64,000 nucleotides of DNA from Leptolyngbya sp. FACHB-8 (GTDB taxonomy: Bacteria > Cyanobacteriota > Cyanobacteriia > Elainellales > Elainellaceae). The notes under the pieces were generated by a model. It was not told the origin of the DNA and made no database searches. It was given only the letters and a program-made list of their open reading frames with translations. Positions 16,970-26,769 of the stretch are shown piece by piece. The position numbers and the translations under genes are program-made. The stretch is from the NCBI RefSeq assembly GCF_014695575.1, contig NZ_JACJOO010000064.1, positions 62,001-126,000 on the forward strand, read 5' to 3'. Position 1 is the first letter of the stretch. The number at the start of each line of letters is the position of its first letter.

Positions 16970-17674
16970 ATGCACAGCTCCCTCCAAGCCGGAATACCTG
17001 AGATGAATGGCCACCTTGAGGCACAGAACCCAGAGATACCCTATTGGGTAGTAGGGGAGGTTGTTGTTGACCCAAGTGCGGCGATCGCCCCCGGCACATT
17101 ACTATTAGCTGAACCCGGTTGCCGTCTCTTCATTGGCCCTGGGGTTTGCATGGGTACCGGAAGCATTGTGCATGGATTTGGTGGAGACTTAACCATTGAA
17201 GCTGGAGCGGTTGTTGGATCTGCAGCGCTTCTGTTGGGCAATGGTAAGATTGGAGCAAAGGCTTGCATTGGAGCCTCTGCTACCTTGGTAAACCCGACAG
17301 TCGAGGCGGGACAGATGATCCTTCAGGATTCTTACAATGGCTCGTTGGGCCTGGAAGGGGTTTTCGAACCGCCCTCTCCAGAAGATTTGGTGGCGGCAAT
17401 CCCTGATGCACCTCGGACATGCGAGGTCAGTCCTCATGAGCAAGGTCCAGACTCAGATTCTGAAGCCAAATCCGTTGCGGAGCCTTCTCAAAATTCATCG
17501 GTTGGCGGCACTTCAATGCCTCCCATCGCCTCTCAGGTTTACGGCCTCGAAGCCTTCTACCGTCTAATGACAATGATATTTCCGAGTCGGGATTTTCCGA
17601 CTGGATCACCTGCATTATCCAATACGCCCCCTGCAAGTCCGACCCACGATCTGCCTGAGGGCGGGGAGTCCTGA
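16970..17674 (+). CDS. ccmN: Carboxysome assembly protein CcmN
   Basis: CcmN bridges CcmM in the core to the CcmK/CcmO shell. Residues about 28-125 form hexapeptide (left-handed beta-helix) repeats such as VVDPSAAIAPGTLL and IGAKACIGASATLV. A flexible linker follows, and then an amphipathic encapsulation-type helix, VYGLEAFYRLMTMIFP (about residues 189-204). That helix usually ends the protein; here about 30 more Pro/Ser-rich residues follow. The 234-residue length assumes the ATG at 16970. An ATG at 17003 is also possible, and neither has a strong ribosome site. The stop overlaps the ccmO start by one base (TGATG), indicating coupled translation. Confidence 0.9.
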   Translation: MHSSLQAGIPEMNGHLEAQNPEIPYWVVGEVVVDPSAAIAPGTLLLAEPGCRLFIGPGVCMGTGSIVHGFGGDLTIEAGAVVGSAALLLGNGKIGAKACIGASATLVNPTVEAGQMILQDSYNGSLGLEGVFEPPSPEDLVAAIPDAPRTCEVSPHEQGPDSDSEAKSVAEPSQNSSVGGTSMPPIASQVYGLEAFYRLMTMIFPSRDFPTGSPALSNTPPASPTHDLPEGGES

Positions 17675-18507
17675 TGACGTCAACGAATGACAAGGCGGCT
17701 CCATCTGTCAATCCAGCCCGTCCGGAACGGGACTTCGGCGATGCTGCCCTGGGAATGGTTTCTACCCGTAGCTTTCCGGCGATCGTCGGGACAGCCGATA
17801 TGATGCTGAAATCATCTGGGGTAGCCCTGGTGGGATTTGAGAAAGTTGGAAGCGGTTACTGTACTGCCGTTGTTCGAGGCAATATTTCCGATGTCCGGAT
17901 TGCCGTTGAGATGGGTGAGCAGGCCGCCAAAGGCTTTGACCAGTTCGTCTCAAAGTCCATCATTGCGCGACCGTCTCGGAATTTGGAGGCCGTGCTGCCC
18001 ATCGGTAGTCGGTTAGCTCAGTATGTGTCTGATCGGGGTACCAGCCGCCTGAACCGCATGGCGGTAGGACTAATCGAAACCCGAGGATACCCGGCTCTCG
18101 TTGGGGCTGCAGATGCCATGCTCAAAGCGGCTGACGTGCATCTAGCTGCCACGGAAACCATTGGCTCAGGATTGTGTACGGCCATCATCCGAGGGCGCGT
18201 ATCGGATGTGGCGATGGCGATCGAGGCGGGAATGCATGAGGCGGAGCGCATTGGTGAGCTTCACGCAGTCATGGTAATTCCTCGCCCACTGGAAGATTTG
18301 GAAGAGGTGCTGCCACTGGCAAGCTGCTGGATTGAGACACCCCGACCTCTGGTGCTACCGATTGAGCTCAAGCAGCGGGAGCAGGAAACTGTGGAGCAGC
18401 AAGCTCCTGCAGAAGAATCCCATCAACAACAAGCTCTCCCAGAACCAGGACCGGTAGCGCTACCAGATTTACGAGCGATTCCCCAGAAAGAACCCGAGGA
18501 TGCGTAG
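17674..18507 (+). CDS. ccmO: Carboxysome shell protein CcmO (tandem BMC)
   Basis: This shell protein has two BMC domains in one chain and is thought to form trimers at shell edges. The domains lie at about residues 20-108 and 124-215. Each opens with a CcmK-like phrase (GMVSTRSFPAIVGTADMMLKSS and GLIETRGYPALVGAADAMLKAA, read from about residues 28 and 128) and keeps a pore loop, KVGSG and TIGSG. A Gln/Glu/Pro-rich tail of about 50 residues ends the 277-residue chain. The ATG shares its A with the ccmN stop. It closes the ccmKLMNO unit, followed directly by a 19-bp hairpin. Confidence 0.93.
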   Translation: MTSTNDKAAPSVNPARPERDFGDAALGMVSTRSFPAIVGTADMMLKSSGVALVGFEKVGSGYCTAVVRGNISDVRIAVEMGEQAAKGFDQFVSKSIIARPSRNLEAVLPIGSRLAQYVSDRGTSRLNRMAVGLIETRGYPALVGAADAMLKAADVHLAATETIGSGLCTAIIRGRVSDVAMAIEAGMHEAERIGELHAVMVIPRPLEDLEEVLPLASCWIETPRPLVLPIELKQREQETVEQQAPAEESHQQQALPEPGPVALPDLRAIPQKEPEDA

Positions 18508-18509
18508 CT

Positions 18510-18553
18510 AACACAAAGAGAAAGAGACAGCGGTGTCTCTTTCTCTTTGTGTT
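18510..18553 (+). terminator. 19-bp perfect hairpin after ccmO
   Basis: Arms 18510-18528 and 18535-18553 pair perfectly, starting 2 bp past the ccmO stop. A short T-rich stretch follows. It probably ends the ccm transcript. Confidence 0.75.
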
Positions 18554-18574
18554 GATGGTCACTTTTATCAAAAG

Positions 18575-18665
18575 CAGGACTTACGCATCTATGTTGTAAT
18601 TGGGGTGCTTCGCACCCCAATTACAACATAGATGCTCTAGATATAGCGGACTTGCGTAAGTCCTG
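18575..18665 (-). repeat. B-type repeat element, copy B1
   Basis: The ends are perfect 13-bp inverted repeats, CAGGACTTACGCA and TGCGTAAGTCCTG. An inner 24-bp perfect hairpin (18585-18608 with 18612-18635, loop TTC) sits off-centre. The asymmetric part GCTCTAGATATAGCGGACTTG is to the right, so this copy is inverted relative to the other two. It is 91 bp and lies between convergent ccmO and the kinase gene. Confidence 0.85.
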
Positions 18666-18675
18666 AAAAGGACTT

Positions 18676-20631
18676 TTATTTCTGAACCTGCGTTGCCACT
18701 GAAACATTCGTGACAGCTGGATCCGTTTTGAGGCTATTCAAAGCCCGCTGCCGCCCTTCGATCGCAGCCGTCAAATCAGGCTTAAGCTGGAGCGCCTTAT
18801 CGTAGGAGGAAAGTGCTGCATCGTACTTTTGCAACAGTTCCAACACCCGCCCGCGATCGTGCCAGGCCCAAGAATTATCGGGCTGAATTCGCAGCACCCG
18901 GTTGTAACAGACGAGCGCCTCGGCAGGCTTGTTGACCATCTCCAGAACGGCTCCTAACTTGAACCAGGCCAAATGGTCATCGGGTTGCAGTTTGACTACC
19001 TGGCTGTAGGATGCGATGGCTGCCTGGTATTGCTTCAGATTTTCCATGGCCATGCCGCGCATGAGCCAGGCTAAAGGGTCTTGGGGGTTGGCTCGGATAG
19101 CCGCTTCGCAAGAGGCGATCGCCTCTTCATAATGCTGCAATCCATACAATTGATCCACCTGCTTCAGCTGGCTGAGCAAGCGTTTGCGGCTCTGGATTGC
19201 CAGCTTAAAGTCGGGCTTGAGTTGAACGGCACGAGCGTAAGAAGAAGCAGCATCTTCATAACGCTGGGCCGCTTCCATAGCACGGCCTCGGTCATGCCAG
19301 GCCCAGTAGTTATCGGGCTGAAGTTCAATGACTTTGTCGTAGGAAGCGATCGCCTCATCCGCATACTCTAGATGCTCTAGCGCACGACCCCGCTTGAACC
19401 AGGCCAGATAGTCTTCAGGTTGCAGTTTGAGCACCTGATCGTAGGATTCTACTGCTTCGCCATACTGTTTCAGGTTGTCGAGAGCGATACCTCGCTTAAA
19501 CCAAGCCAGATATTCATCGGGCTTAATTTGGAGCACCTTGTCGTAGCATTCTACTGAAGCCCGGTAGCGCTGTTGCTGAAACAGGTCATCCCCTCGCTCC
19601 ATCCAAGCTAAGTGCTCTTCTAAGCTGTGGTGACGTACTGAAGGTAGGATAACAACTTCGTGGGTGGGAGCAGGGGATAGGCGTTGCAGAGCCTGAAGAG
19701 CATCGGCCGCTGTCTGATAACGCTGACGAAAATCGTAGCGGATCATTGTGTCGATGACTTCTGCCAATTCAACACTGACATCAACGCGATCGCGCCAAAT
19801 GATTTCTCCAGTGCGGGGGTCTTCCGGAAGCTGACTGGGTTTACAGCGAGCCAGAGCTTGAATCCCTACAATACCCACGGCATAGACGTCGCTACTAAAG
19901 CGAGGCTTACCAGCAATTTGCTCATTGGGCATGTACCCGTTGGAACCGATGGCAATGGTAAAGCTGGTTTGTTGATTCAGGGTCTCAGACATCTGATGAA
20001 CCCCAATTTGCTTCACGGCTCCAAAGTCGATCAGCACCACGCGCTGGTCACTGCGGCGTCGGATCAAGTTGGAGGGTTTGATGTCGCGGTGGATAACTTG
20101 TTGCTGATGGACAAATTCCAGAGTTTGCAGGATGTCTTGAAGCAGGTTGATGACATAGGATTCATCCTCCCCCTTGGCCGCTTTTAGCTCTTTGCTAATC
20201 AGCGTGCCTTCAATATATTCCTGTACGAGGTAAAACTCCTCGTTCTCTTCAAAGTGAGCATACAGACGTGGAATTTGGCTATGGCTTCCCAGACTGTAGA
20301 GTACCTGGGCTTCCCGATCAAATAACCGCCGCGCCGCTTGTAGAGACTCCGGATCGGTAACACGAGGTTTGAGTAGCTTGACCACACATAGGGGCTTACC
20401 GGGTAGGTGCTGATCGGCAGCCAGATAGGTTTGGCTAAACCCTCCCCCCCCTAAGTGACGAACAATTTGATAACGGCCCCCGATGGTTTTTCCCAACATA
20501 CCTAAGCGAGGCTCCCGATGTTGTGTTTTGACGTGTGACGAATCAGGGGTCGGCTTCTCCTCACTGGGTCTTGAGGAGGTAGATGCCCATTGTTTTGCGG
20601 ATATTACTTCTGCAGTAGACATATCTAGCAT
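18676..20631 (-). CDS. Serine/threonine protein kinase with C-terminal TPR repeats
   Basis: Residues about 45-310 form a Hanks-type kinase: glycine loop LGGGGFSQTY, catalytic lysine in CVVKLLKP, catalytic loop HRDIKPSNL and IDFGAV in place of DFG-A. It is followed by about eight 34-residue tetratricopeptide repeats, recognisable by repeated AWFKRG and YDKVLQ-PD patterns, which bind partner proteins. No transmembrane helix is evident, so it is probably cytoplasmic. Substrates cannot be told from sequence. I used the ATG at 20631; a GTG at 20637, preceded by AGGGAG, is also possible. It converges on the ccm operon, with a hairpin and a B element between them. Confidence 0.92.
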   Translation of the reverse strand: MLDMSTAEVISAKQWASTSSRPSEEKPTPDSSHVKTQHREPRLGMLGKTIGGRYQIVRHLGGGGFSQTYLAADQHLPGKPLCVVKLLKPRVTDPESLQAARRLFDREAQVLYSLGSHSQIPRLYAHFEENEEFYLVQEYIEGTLISKELKAAKGEDESYVINLLQDILQTLEFVHQQQVIHRDIKPSNLIRRRSDQRVVLIDFGAVKQIGVHQMSETLNQQTSFTIAIGSNGYMPNEQIAGKPRFSSDVYAVGIVGIQALARCKPSQLPEDPRTGEIIWRDRVDVSVELAEVIDTMIRYDFRQRYQTAADALQALQRLSPAPTHEVVILPSVRHHSLEEHLAWMERGDDLFQQQRYRASVECYDKVLQIKPDEYLAWFKRGIALDNLKQYGEAVESYDQVLKLQPEDYLAWFKRGRALEHLEYADEAIASYDKVIELQPDNYWAWHDRGRAMEAAQRYEDAASSYARAVQLKPDFKLAIQSRKRLLSQLKQVDQLYGLQHYEEAIASCEAAIRANPQDPLAWLMRGMAMENLKQYQAAIASYSQVVKLQPDDHLAWFKLGAVLEMVNKPAEALVCYNRVLRIQPDNSWAWHDRGRVLELLQKYDAALSSYDKALQLKPDLTAAIEGRQRALNSLKTDPAVTNVSVATQVQK

Positions 20632-21111
20632 TCCCACAAAACTCCCTGATTCGATCGCACTTCAAGATTCATGACGTTGTTGAGCCGTTGGCTAAGCCCG
20701 GCAGAAGCCAGTTTTACGGGTAAGATGCAGTTATAGGCCTGGCTCTCTCCAGTATTTCCTATAAATTAATGAGTACGGCTAAAGACAGTTTCAAGATTGA
20801 ATCAAGTTTTAGCTTAGCTTTGTTACTTTTCAACCGTGTAAACCGATCCGAACCGTAATTTCACGGGGACACTCTGCTGTAAATTCCTGGGCGCTTCTAA
20901 GACTTTGCAGTTTTTACGGAGGCGGATATCCCTGAGGCCACCTGGTTTTTCATTGAAGATACTGAGAGAAAATCCGTATCGCTAAGAGCTGATGCAAAAA
21001 GTTAATTGGGAGGGCGCGGTGCATACGCACTACACCTTCCCAAAATCGGGTTTTCGTTTTTCGAATAGGTTCTTAAAATAAACCACGTTTAAATTTCTGA
21101 TACGTTTAAGC

Positions 21112-21216
21112 AACCTGAGTTCGGATTAAGAGAGTTTTCAAGTGCCACACGTTGTGTGGCACTTGAAAACTCTTATCTTGGCCTGCGCTTCGTGCACACC
21201 AAGATGGGAGTTCAGT
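21112..21216 (+). repeat. A-type repeat element, copy A5
   Basis: The left end is AACCTGAGTTCGGATTAAG. A perfect 20-bp hairpin follows (21131-21150 with 21154-21173, loop GTT), then a second hairpin (21175-21205) with arms ATCTTGG/CCAAGAT around a GCGCTTCGTGC core. The right end is degenerate (reverse complement of the last bases: GACTGAACTCCCA). Confidence 0.7.
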
Positions 21217-21325
21217 CTATCCTCGCACAGAGCTACTTGGAAAGATCAACGCTACTACTTAGCCCTACAACTCAAGACAAACATTAAACTCCTCCAGAAC
21301 CGATTTATAGACGGATCTCATGCGA

Positions 21326-21392
21326 AATAAACCCCGCTTTTTTGAGGAAAGTTCAACTACGCCGAACTTTCCTCAGAAAAGCGGGGTTTATT
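21326..21392. repeat. 29-bp imperfect hairpin
   Basis: Arms beginning AATAAACCCCGC at 21326 and ending GCGGGGTTTATT at 21392 pair almost fully around the loop AACTACGCC, with one mismatch in the middle. Confidence 0.8.
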
Positions 21393-21854
21393 AAATTCAG
21401 GCTCCGACAGTAGTGATATAACTGTCCGGATGTTTTGGAGAACCCAAGTGAGATATGTTTATCCCGTTTTTTAAAGAGCATTCGCGAATTCGGTAGAAGC
21501 ACTATATCTTGCAGAAGGAGAAAAAATTCTTTTGAAAATAATGTTGTAGAAAGTTGAAACGAGCAATAACTTCCATTGTCGATTTAAAACATTGGAACCA
21601 ATTCCTTAAAATATCGATCTGAATGCATAGCATAGACAGAAAATCAACATCTCCAGAAAAAATGTACAAAGTTTCAGTTGTTGCATCCATGGCAACTTTA
21701 TGGATTGGAATATTCTAAAATCCATTCGGAAACTTCAGGTTGTGGGCTAAAGTCTTAACTGAAAGTTGTACGACAGCCAAATTTTTGGATCAGGGTAAGA
21801 TTCAGGGGTTTAAATAGTGGGCTGTGGCTTTGGGTGTGGGGTTAAGGAAAGGAC

Positions 21855-24800
21855 ATGACCAATTCACCAAATGGGGAACAACCCCCAGAGCAGGAACACG
21901 TCCCAGCAGGACGACGAAGCCGGAGACGCCGACTTTGGCGGCGGGTAGGCTTGGGCATTGGCGCAACCCTGCTACTTGGAGGAGCCGGGGGAGGGCTATG
22001 GCTCTATCTTTTCGTAACCCGAGATTTGGCTCCTACGGTGGCAAAGCAACTTGCCAATTTGGTGAACCGCCCTGTAGAAATTGAAGATGTTGAATCCTTC
22101 TCACTGACAGGTGTCACCTTTGGGGCTTCCACCTTACCCGCCACAGACACCGATCTCGATCAGATCGATATCAATCAGATTGTTGCCACCTATGATCTAT
22201 GGGAGATTCTCTGGACTCGGCGTGTGGGTCTGGACGTTACCCTGGTCAATCCGCGCGGCGTCATCGATCAGACACCCGATGGAAAGTGGATTGTTACCAA
22301 ATTTGGCCGTACGGAGGAGGAAGAGGAAGACGAGAAAGCCGGGCCCTTTAAAGTCGAGTTGGATAACCTCAAGGTACGTAATGGGGAGTTGACATTACTT
22401 CCCTCCCCAACCGTACAACAGGAGATTGGTAAACCCAATGTGGGTAAAAGCCTTGGGGCCAGGCCGGAAGTTAACTTTTCCGACGTGAATGGAGATTTGT
22501 CCTTACAGGACGACAATAACGTACTGACATTTGACGTACGGATGACTCCTCGCACAGGGGGACGGGCCCGGTTGTCAGGCCGGTTACTGTTGGAGGAGGA
22601 GCTATATTCCTTTACTTTGCGAAGCCGGAACCTGGCAGCCGCTGATGTCAGCTCGTTAATTGCGATTCCTGTCACTCTGGATGCTGGGTTACTGACGACC
22701 AATTTAACGGTGTTGGTAGAGGAGAATACGCTGCGATCGCTCGATGGATTCGTCCGTGTGCGTCAGGGTAGAGCGGTCGTGCAGGATGTACCGCAACCCA
22801 TTCAGAATGTGCAGGCGAATGCACGGTTTCGGGGGCAGCGAATCGTTATTCAGAACAGCACGTTTGAGTACGGTGAGATTCCGGTTGCCCTGCGGGGAGA
22901 TATTCACTTAGAGAGGGGCTATGACCTCGTCGCAGAAGCGAAGAACGTTCCTTTCGGAACCATCCAGCGTACGGTAGGGTTTGATGTACCCATTCCGATT
23001 GCAGGCAATTTTGATGTAGCCGCGACCCTGGGGGGCGACATTGACGACCCCGATGTTGCTGGGCGGGTACAGACCAACGGTCCAGCTCGGGTGGATCGGG
23101 TCACATTAAACTCAGCCAGTACCACTTTTGCCCTCGACGTTGACGAAGACGGCAGTATTCTGAACTTGCCCGAGGTGCGCGCCAATGTTGCAACGGGAGG
23201 AAGCCTGCAGGGTGGTGGCTCTGTCACCCTGGGCGATGCAGGGCAGATTGCACTGAACTTTGCAGTACGGAACGTAGCCAGTGATGCGATCGCCCAGTCC
23301 TACGGAGCCAACCTTCCCAATCGGCTACGCCTGGGCATCACCGATGCGGATGTTCGAGTATCAGGTCCCCTGCAACGGGTACAAACCCAAATTCAGGCAC
23401 GCTCGCGCGGAGGTACTTACCCACTCCAGGGTGAGGTGTTAATTGCGGGAGGAAATATCGGCTTCCGCAATGTTCGAGCGCAAGTGGCGGGGGGCACCGT
23501 AACGGGAACAGGGGCGATCGCCAATAACCGCCTGGAAGCGGCTGTCCGGGTCAACAATGTTTCTTTAAGCGAGTTTTCGCCCCAAGTACAAGGGGTGCTG
23601 AATACAGATTTACGGGTTGCCGGGAACCTGCGTGACCTGGGCCCCGGTAGTGTGCGAGCCGAGGGGAATGTGCGCCTAACCCAGGGAGTTCCCTATCTGC
23701 AAGGCCCTCTGAATGCGTCATTTGCCTGGTTGGGCGATCGCCTGCAAATCAACCAGGCCACCGCCCCCGGCTTTTCCGCCAGCGGTACTGTGTTTACTAG
23801 CCTTAGTGGTTCACCCCAAATCTCTCGCTTGGATGTAGGGCTACAGCTTCGAGACTATAACCTGACTCAACTACAAGCCTTTCTGCCCGATCAGGTGCAA
23901 TTGGCAGGGCGAGGCACATTTGACGGGCGAGTCACAGGTACCCCGCAATCCCCCAGTGTGGAGGGTCGTCTACAGACCCGTGACCTGGTGGTCAATCGTC
24001 TGGCATTTGATTCGGTGCTGAGCGGACCGATCGCCTTTACCCGAAATCGAGGCGGACGCATTGACTTAGTAGGAGCCCAGGACCGAATTTTTGCCGAACT
24101 CAACAGCCGCAACCGACCGACCGAATTTTTAATTCGCCGTGGAGAAACCGTAGCTCAGGGAACCACAGAGGGCGATCGCTTGCAAGCCCAGGTCGTTAAC
24201 TTCCCGGTGGCATTTCTCAACTTGCCCCCTGTCGCAACGTTGGGAACACCTCGAGGTACTCTGACGGCGGGCAACTTTACAGTGAATTTGAATACCCTGG
24301 CAGCCAGTGGAGATATTCAAGTCGCTGACCCGGCGGTGGGATATGTGAGTGGCGATCGCCTCAGCACACGATTCCGTTATGAAGAGGGCGTCCTGGCTCT
24401 ACAGAATGGCGAGTTACTGCTAGGGGACAGCCGTTTTCTGGTGGGAGGAAGTGTTGAGACGCGGGGCGATCGCACAGTCCGAGTGCAGGTAGCTGCTGAT
24501 CAGGGCTATGTGCAGGATGTATTAACAGCGTTGCAATGGTATGAGTTTGGAGACATTGGTCGGGGGTTTGGGGCACCCAATTTTGCAGCAGCTGAAGATG
24601 TCACAACCGTTGCCGTGGGAAACCCCGAAGACTCGTTGCTGAATCAACTCCGTCGTCTAGCCGAAATTCAGGCTCTTGAAGACATTGAGGAGCAGGAAGC
24701 CGCCCAGGGCATCCAGCTACCAGACCTGCGGGATTTATCCGGGGTGTTTACGGGAGTTGTATCGGTGAACGGCTCTCTCGCGGAAGGCCTAAACACCGAG

Positions 24801-26699
24801 TTCGATGTAAACGGTGTCGATTGGGTTTGGGGAGAATACCAGGCGGATCAGGTGATTGCCCAGGGTAGCTTTAGTGATGGAGCCGTCACACTGCTTCCCT
24901 TGCGGGTGCAGGCCAACGAGGACGCCTACATCGATATTTCTGGCCAGTTCGGCGGCGAAAGCCAGGATGGACAAATACAAATCTCCAACATCCCAGCAGA
25001 AGGGGTACGCGATCTACTGAATGTGCCGGTAGATGTGACAGGAGACTTAGACGCCAACGTATTAATTGGGGGGAGCCTCGATAACCCCCTGGCTCGGGGT
25101 ACCATTCTGCTCGATCGTGGCACCTTCAACCAGAAAGCATTGGACCGGGCTCGTACCAGCTTCAGCTATACCGATGCACGCCTTAGTTTTATTGGCGAGG
25201 CTGCCATTCCCGATACCAATCCCCTCCGGGTCGAGGGAAGTATTCCTTATCAACTCCCCTTCATGGCTGTGGAGCCAGCGTCTGACAATATCACCTTAAA
25301 TGCTCGGGTTGAGGATGATGGCCTGGAACTCCTCAGCTTGTTTACCAATCAAGTGCAGTGGGAAGGCGGGGAGGGAGTCGTTGACCTGAATGTGACAGGC
25401 ACTTTATATGAGCCCCAGATCGTAGGAACTGCCACCTTCACGAATGGGATTGTTTCTGCCCTTGCTCTACCTGAGCCTTTGACCAATGTAAATGGCAATG
25501 TCACCTTTGATCGCCGGTTGATTCGGGTGAATGGCTTGCAGGGGCAATTCGAACAGGGGTTTGTGACAGCCCAGGGGTTATGGCCGATCTTCAATGAGTA
25601 TGACTTACCAGAGTCGACCGAACTCGAAGCAAGCAACCCATTAGCTGTAACCCTCAGCGATGTAGTGCTGAACTTTAAAGGGCTGTACCGGGGAGGCGTC
25701 GACGGTCAGGTTGAGTTGTTGGGAACTGCGTTTGCTCCCATTGTGACTGGCGATATTGAGCTGTCCAGTGGGCAGGTCGAACTGGCCAGTAATCGGGGCG
25801 GAGGTGCCGCTGCTCCCACCCAGGAACCCTACCAGAGTGGCCCGACTCGACCTCCACGACTGGAGGATTTGAAGATTACTCTGGGCGATCGCCTTCGCAT
25901 TACCCAGAACCCGATCCTCAATTTTGTGGCGCGGGGTGATCTGCTGATTGATGGCCCTATTGGCAATCTTCGGCCCGAAGGTACGATTCGGTTACGCAGC
26001 GGGCAGGTGAACTTGTTTACGACTCAATTTGGACTGGCAGGCGGCTATGAAAACATTGCCCGGTTCTACCCCAATCGGGGGCTCGATCCATTCTTGGATG
26101 TCCGGTTAGTAACCTCGGTACCCGAACTTCAACGCGTGCCGGCCCCCTCCACTTCGCCATTTGGTACGGCTGAAATCGCAGAAACTCTGGCAACGGACAT
26201 TGGAGCTGTGGGCACAGTACGGGTTGAAGCCCGAGTCGAGGGATATGCCAGCCAACTCTCAGAAAACCTGGAGCTGAGTAGTAGCCCTGCTCGTACCCAA
26301 AGCGAGATTATTTCTTTGTTAGGAGGAAACGTGGTGGCGTCTTTGGCTGAAGGGGATGGATCGTTGGCGATCGCCAACCTCGCCAGTTCGGCCCTTCTAA
26401 CCCAGCTGCAAAATCAGCTGACTCGTGCTCTAGGGATCACAGAATTCCGGCTGTACCCAACAATTTTGCCGGAGGATGAAACGGCGAGAGGTTCTTCTAC
26501 CGGCACGTTGGAGCTTGCATCCGAATTGGGGGTGGATATTACAGGGCAATTCTCGGCATCGGTCCTGGCTATTCTTACGGCAGATGCACCCGTACAGTTC
26601 AACCTGCGCTATCGTCTCACGGATCAACTGCTGCTGCGCGGTTACGTCGATACAGAGGGAGGACAGGGAGCTATTCTGGAGTTCGAAACGCGTTTCTAA
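21855..26699 (+). CDS. TamB-like translocation/assembly protein (AsmA-like, DUF490)
   Basis: This very long protein (1614 residues) has one N-terminal membrane helix near residues 33-55, preceded by an Arg-rich cytoplasmic stretch. The rest is a long series of beta-rich repeats and ends with the DUF490/TamB C-terminal domain (about 1250-1614), including the closing phrase LRYRLTDQLLLRGYVDTEGG. TamB-family proteins span the periplasm between the inner and outer envelope and help lipid transport or outer-membrane protein assembly. The exact role in cyanobacteria is less certain. AAGGAAAGG precedes the ATG with good spacing. The gene stands alone and converges with the MIF-like gene over a shared hairpin. 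Confidence 0.9.
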   Translation: MTNSPNGEQPPEQEHVPAGRRSRRRRLWRRVGLGIGATLLLGGAGGGLWLYLFVTRDLAPTVAKQLANLVNRPVEIEDVESFSLTGVTFGASTLPATDTDLDQIDINQIVATYDLWEILWTRRVGLDVTLVNPRGVIDQTPDGKWIVTKFGRTEEEEEDEKAGPFKVELDNLKVRNGELTLLPSPTVQQEIGKPNVGKSLGARPEVNFSDVNGDLSLQDDNNVLTFDVRMTPRTGGRARLSGRLLLEEELYSFTLRSRNLAAADVSSLIAIPVTLDAGLLTTNLTVLVEENTLRSLDGFVRVRQGRAVVQDVPQPIQNVQANARFRGQRIVIQNSTFEYGEIPVALRGDIHLERGYDLVAEAKNVPFGTIQRTVGFDVPIPIAGNFDVAATLGGDIDDPDVAGRVQTNGPARVDRVTLNSASTTFALDVDEDGSILNLPEVRANVATGGSLQGGGSVTLGDAGQIALNFAVRNVASDAIAQSYGANLPNRLRLGITDADVRVSGPLQRVQTQIQARSRGGTYPLQGEVLIAGGNIGFRNVRAQVAGGTVTGTGAIANNRLEAAVRVNNVSLSEFSPQVQGVLNTDLRVAGNLRDLGPGSVRAEGNVRLTQGVPYLQGPLNASFAWLGDRLQINQATAPGFSASGTVFTSLSGSPQISRLDVGLQLRDYNLTQLQAFLPDQVQLAGRGTFDGRVTGTPQSPSVEGRLQTRDLVVNRLAFDSVLSGPIAFTRNRGGRIDLVGAQDRIFAELNSRNRPTEFLIRRGETVAQGTTEGDRLQAQVVNFPVAFLNLPPVATLGTPRGTLTAGNFTVNLNTLAASGDIQVADPAVGYVSGDRLSTRFRYEEGVLALQNGELLLGDSRFLVGGSVETRGDRTVRVQVAADQGYVQDVLTALQWYEFGDIGRGFGAPNFAAAEDVTTVAVGNPEDSLLNQLRRLAEIQALEDIEEQEAAQGIQLPDLRDLSGVFTGVVSVNGSLAEGLNTEFDVNGVDWVWGEYQADQVIAQGSFSDGAVTLLPLRVQANEDAYIDISGQFGGESQDGQIQISNIPAEGVRDLLNVPVDVTGDLDANVLIGGSLDNPLARGTILLDRGTFNQKALDRARTSFSYTDARLSFIGEAAIPDTNPLRVEGSIPYQLPFMAVEPASDNITLNARVEDDGLELLSLFTNQVQWEGGEGVVDLNVTGTLYEPQIVGTATFTNGIVSALALPEPLTNVNGNVTFDRRLIRVNGLQGQFEQGFVTAQGLWPIFNEYDLPESTELEASNPLAVTLSDVVLNFKGLYRGGVDGQVELLGTAFAPIVTGDIELSSGQVELASNRGGGAAAPTQEPYQSGPTRPPRLEDLKITLGDRLRITQNPILNFVARGDLLIDGPIGNLRPEGTIRLRSGQVNLFTTQFGLAGGYENIARFYPNRGLDPFLDVRLVTSVPELQRVPAPSTSPFGTAEIAETLATDIGAVGTVRVEARVEGYASQLSENLELSSSPARTQSEIISLLGGNVVASLAEGDGSLAIANLASSALLTQLQNQLTRALGITEFRLYPTILPEDETARGSSTGTLELASELGVDITGQFSASVLAILTADAPVQFNLRYRLTDQLLLRGYVDTEGGQGAILEFETRF

Positions 26700-26713
26700 A
26701 GTCTGCTTTAAAG

Positions 26714-26750
26714 GTTGTTTTTTCGTGCGCTTTACGCACGAAAAAACAAC
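26714..26750. terminator. Bidirectional hairpin terminator
   Basis: A 16-bp perfect stem (GTTGTTTTTTCGTGCG and its complement) around loop CTTTA lies between convergent TamB-like and MIF-like genes, with T/A-runs at both sides. The tip CGTGCG/CGCACG echoes the A-type core. Confidence 0.8.
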
Positions 26751-26769
26751 AATAAAAAAAGGGCTCTAG

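Larger units (their letters stand above)
20632..21854. other. Intergenic region with repeat elements (kinase / TamB)
   Basis: This 1.2-kb gap separates divergent genes. It holds the A5 element (21112-21216) and a 67-nt hairpin (21326-21392). The remainder is AT-rich. The minus-strand frame 21502-21690 has no recognisable features. The last 20 bp carry the ribosome site for the TamB-like gene. Confidence 0.6.

Noticed and set aside
19000-19700. Repeated DNA phrases within the kinase gene
   Set aside because: They encode the tandem TPR units and are not a separate DNA repeat.
21502-21690. Minus-strand frame of 62 codons
   Set aside because: It is in AT-rich intergenic DNA, has many Phe/Cys/Ile residues, no ribosome site and no known motif.
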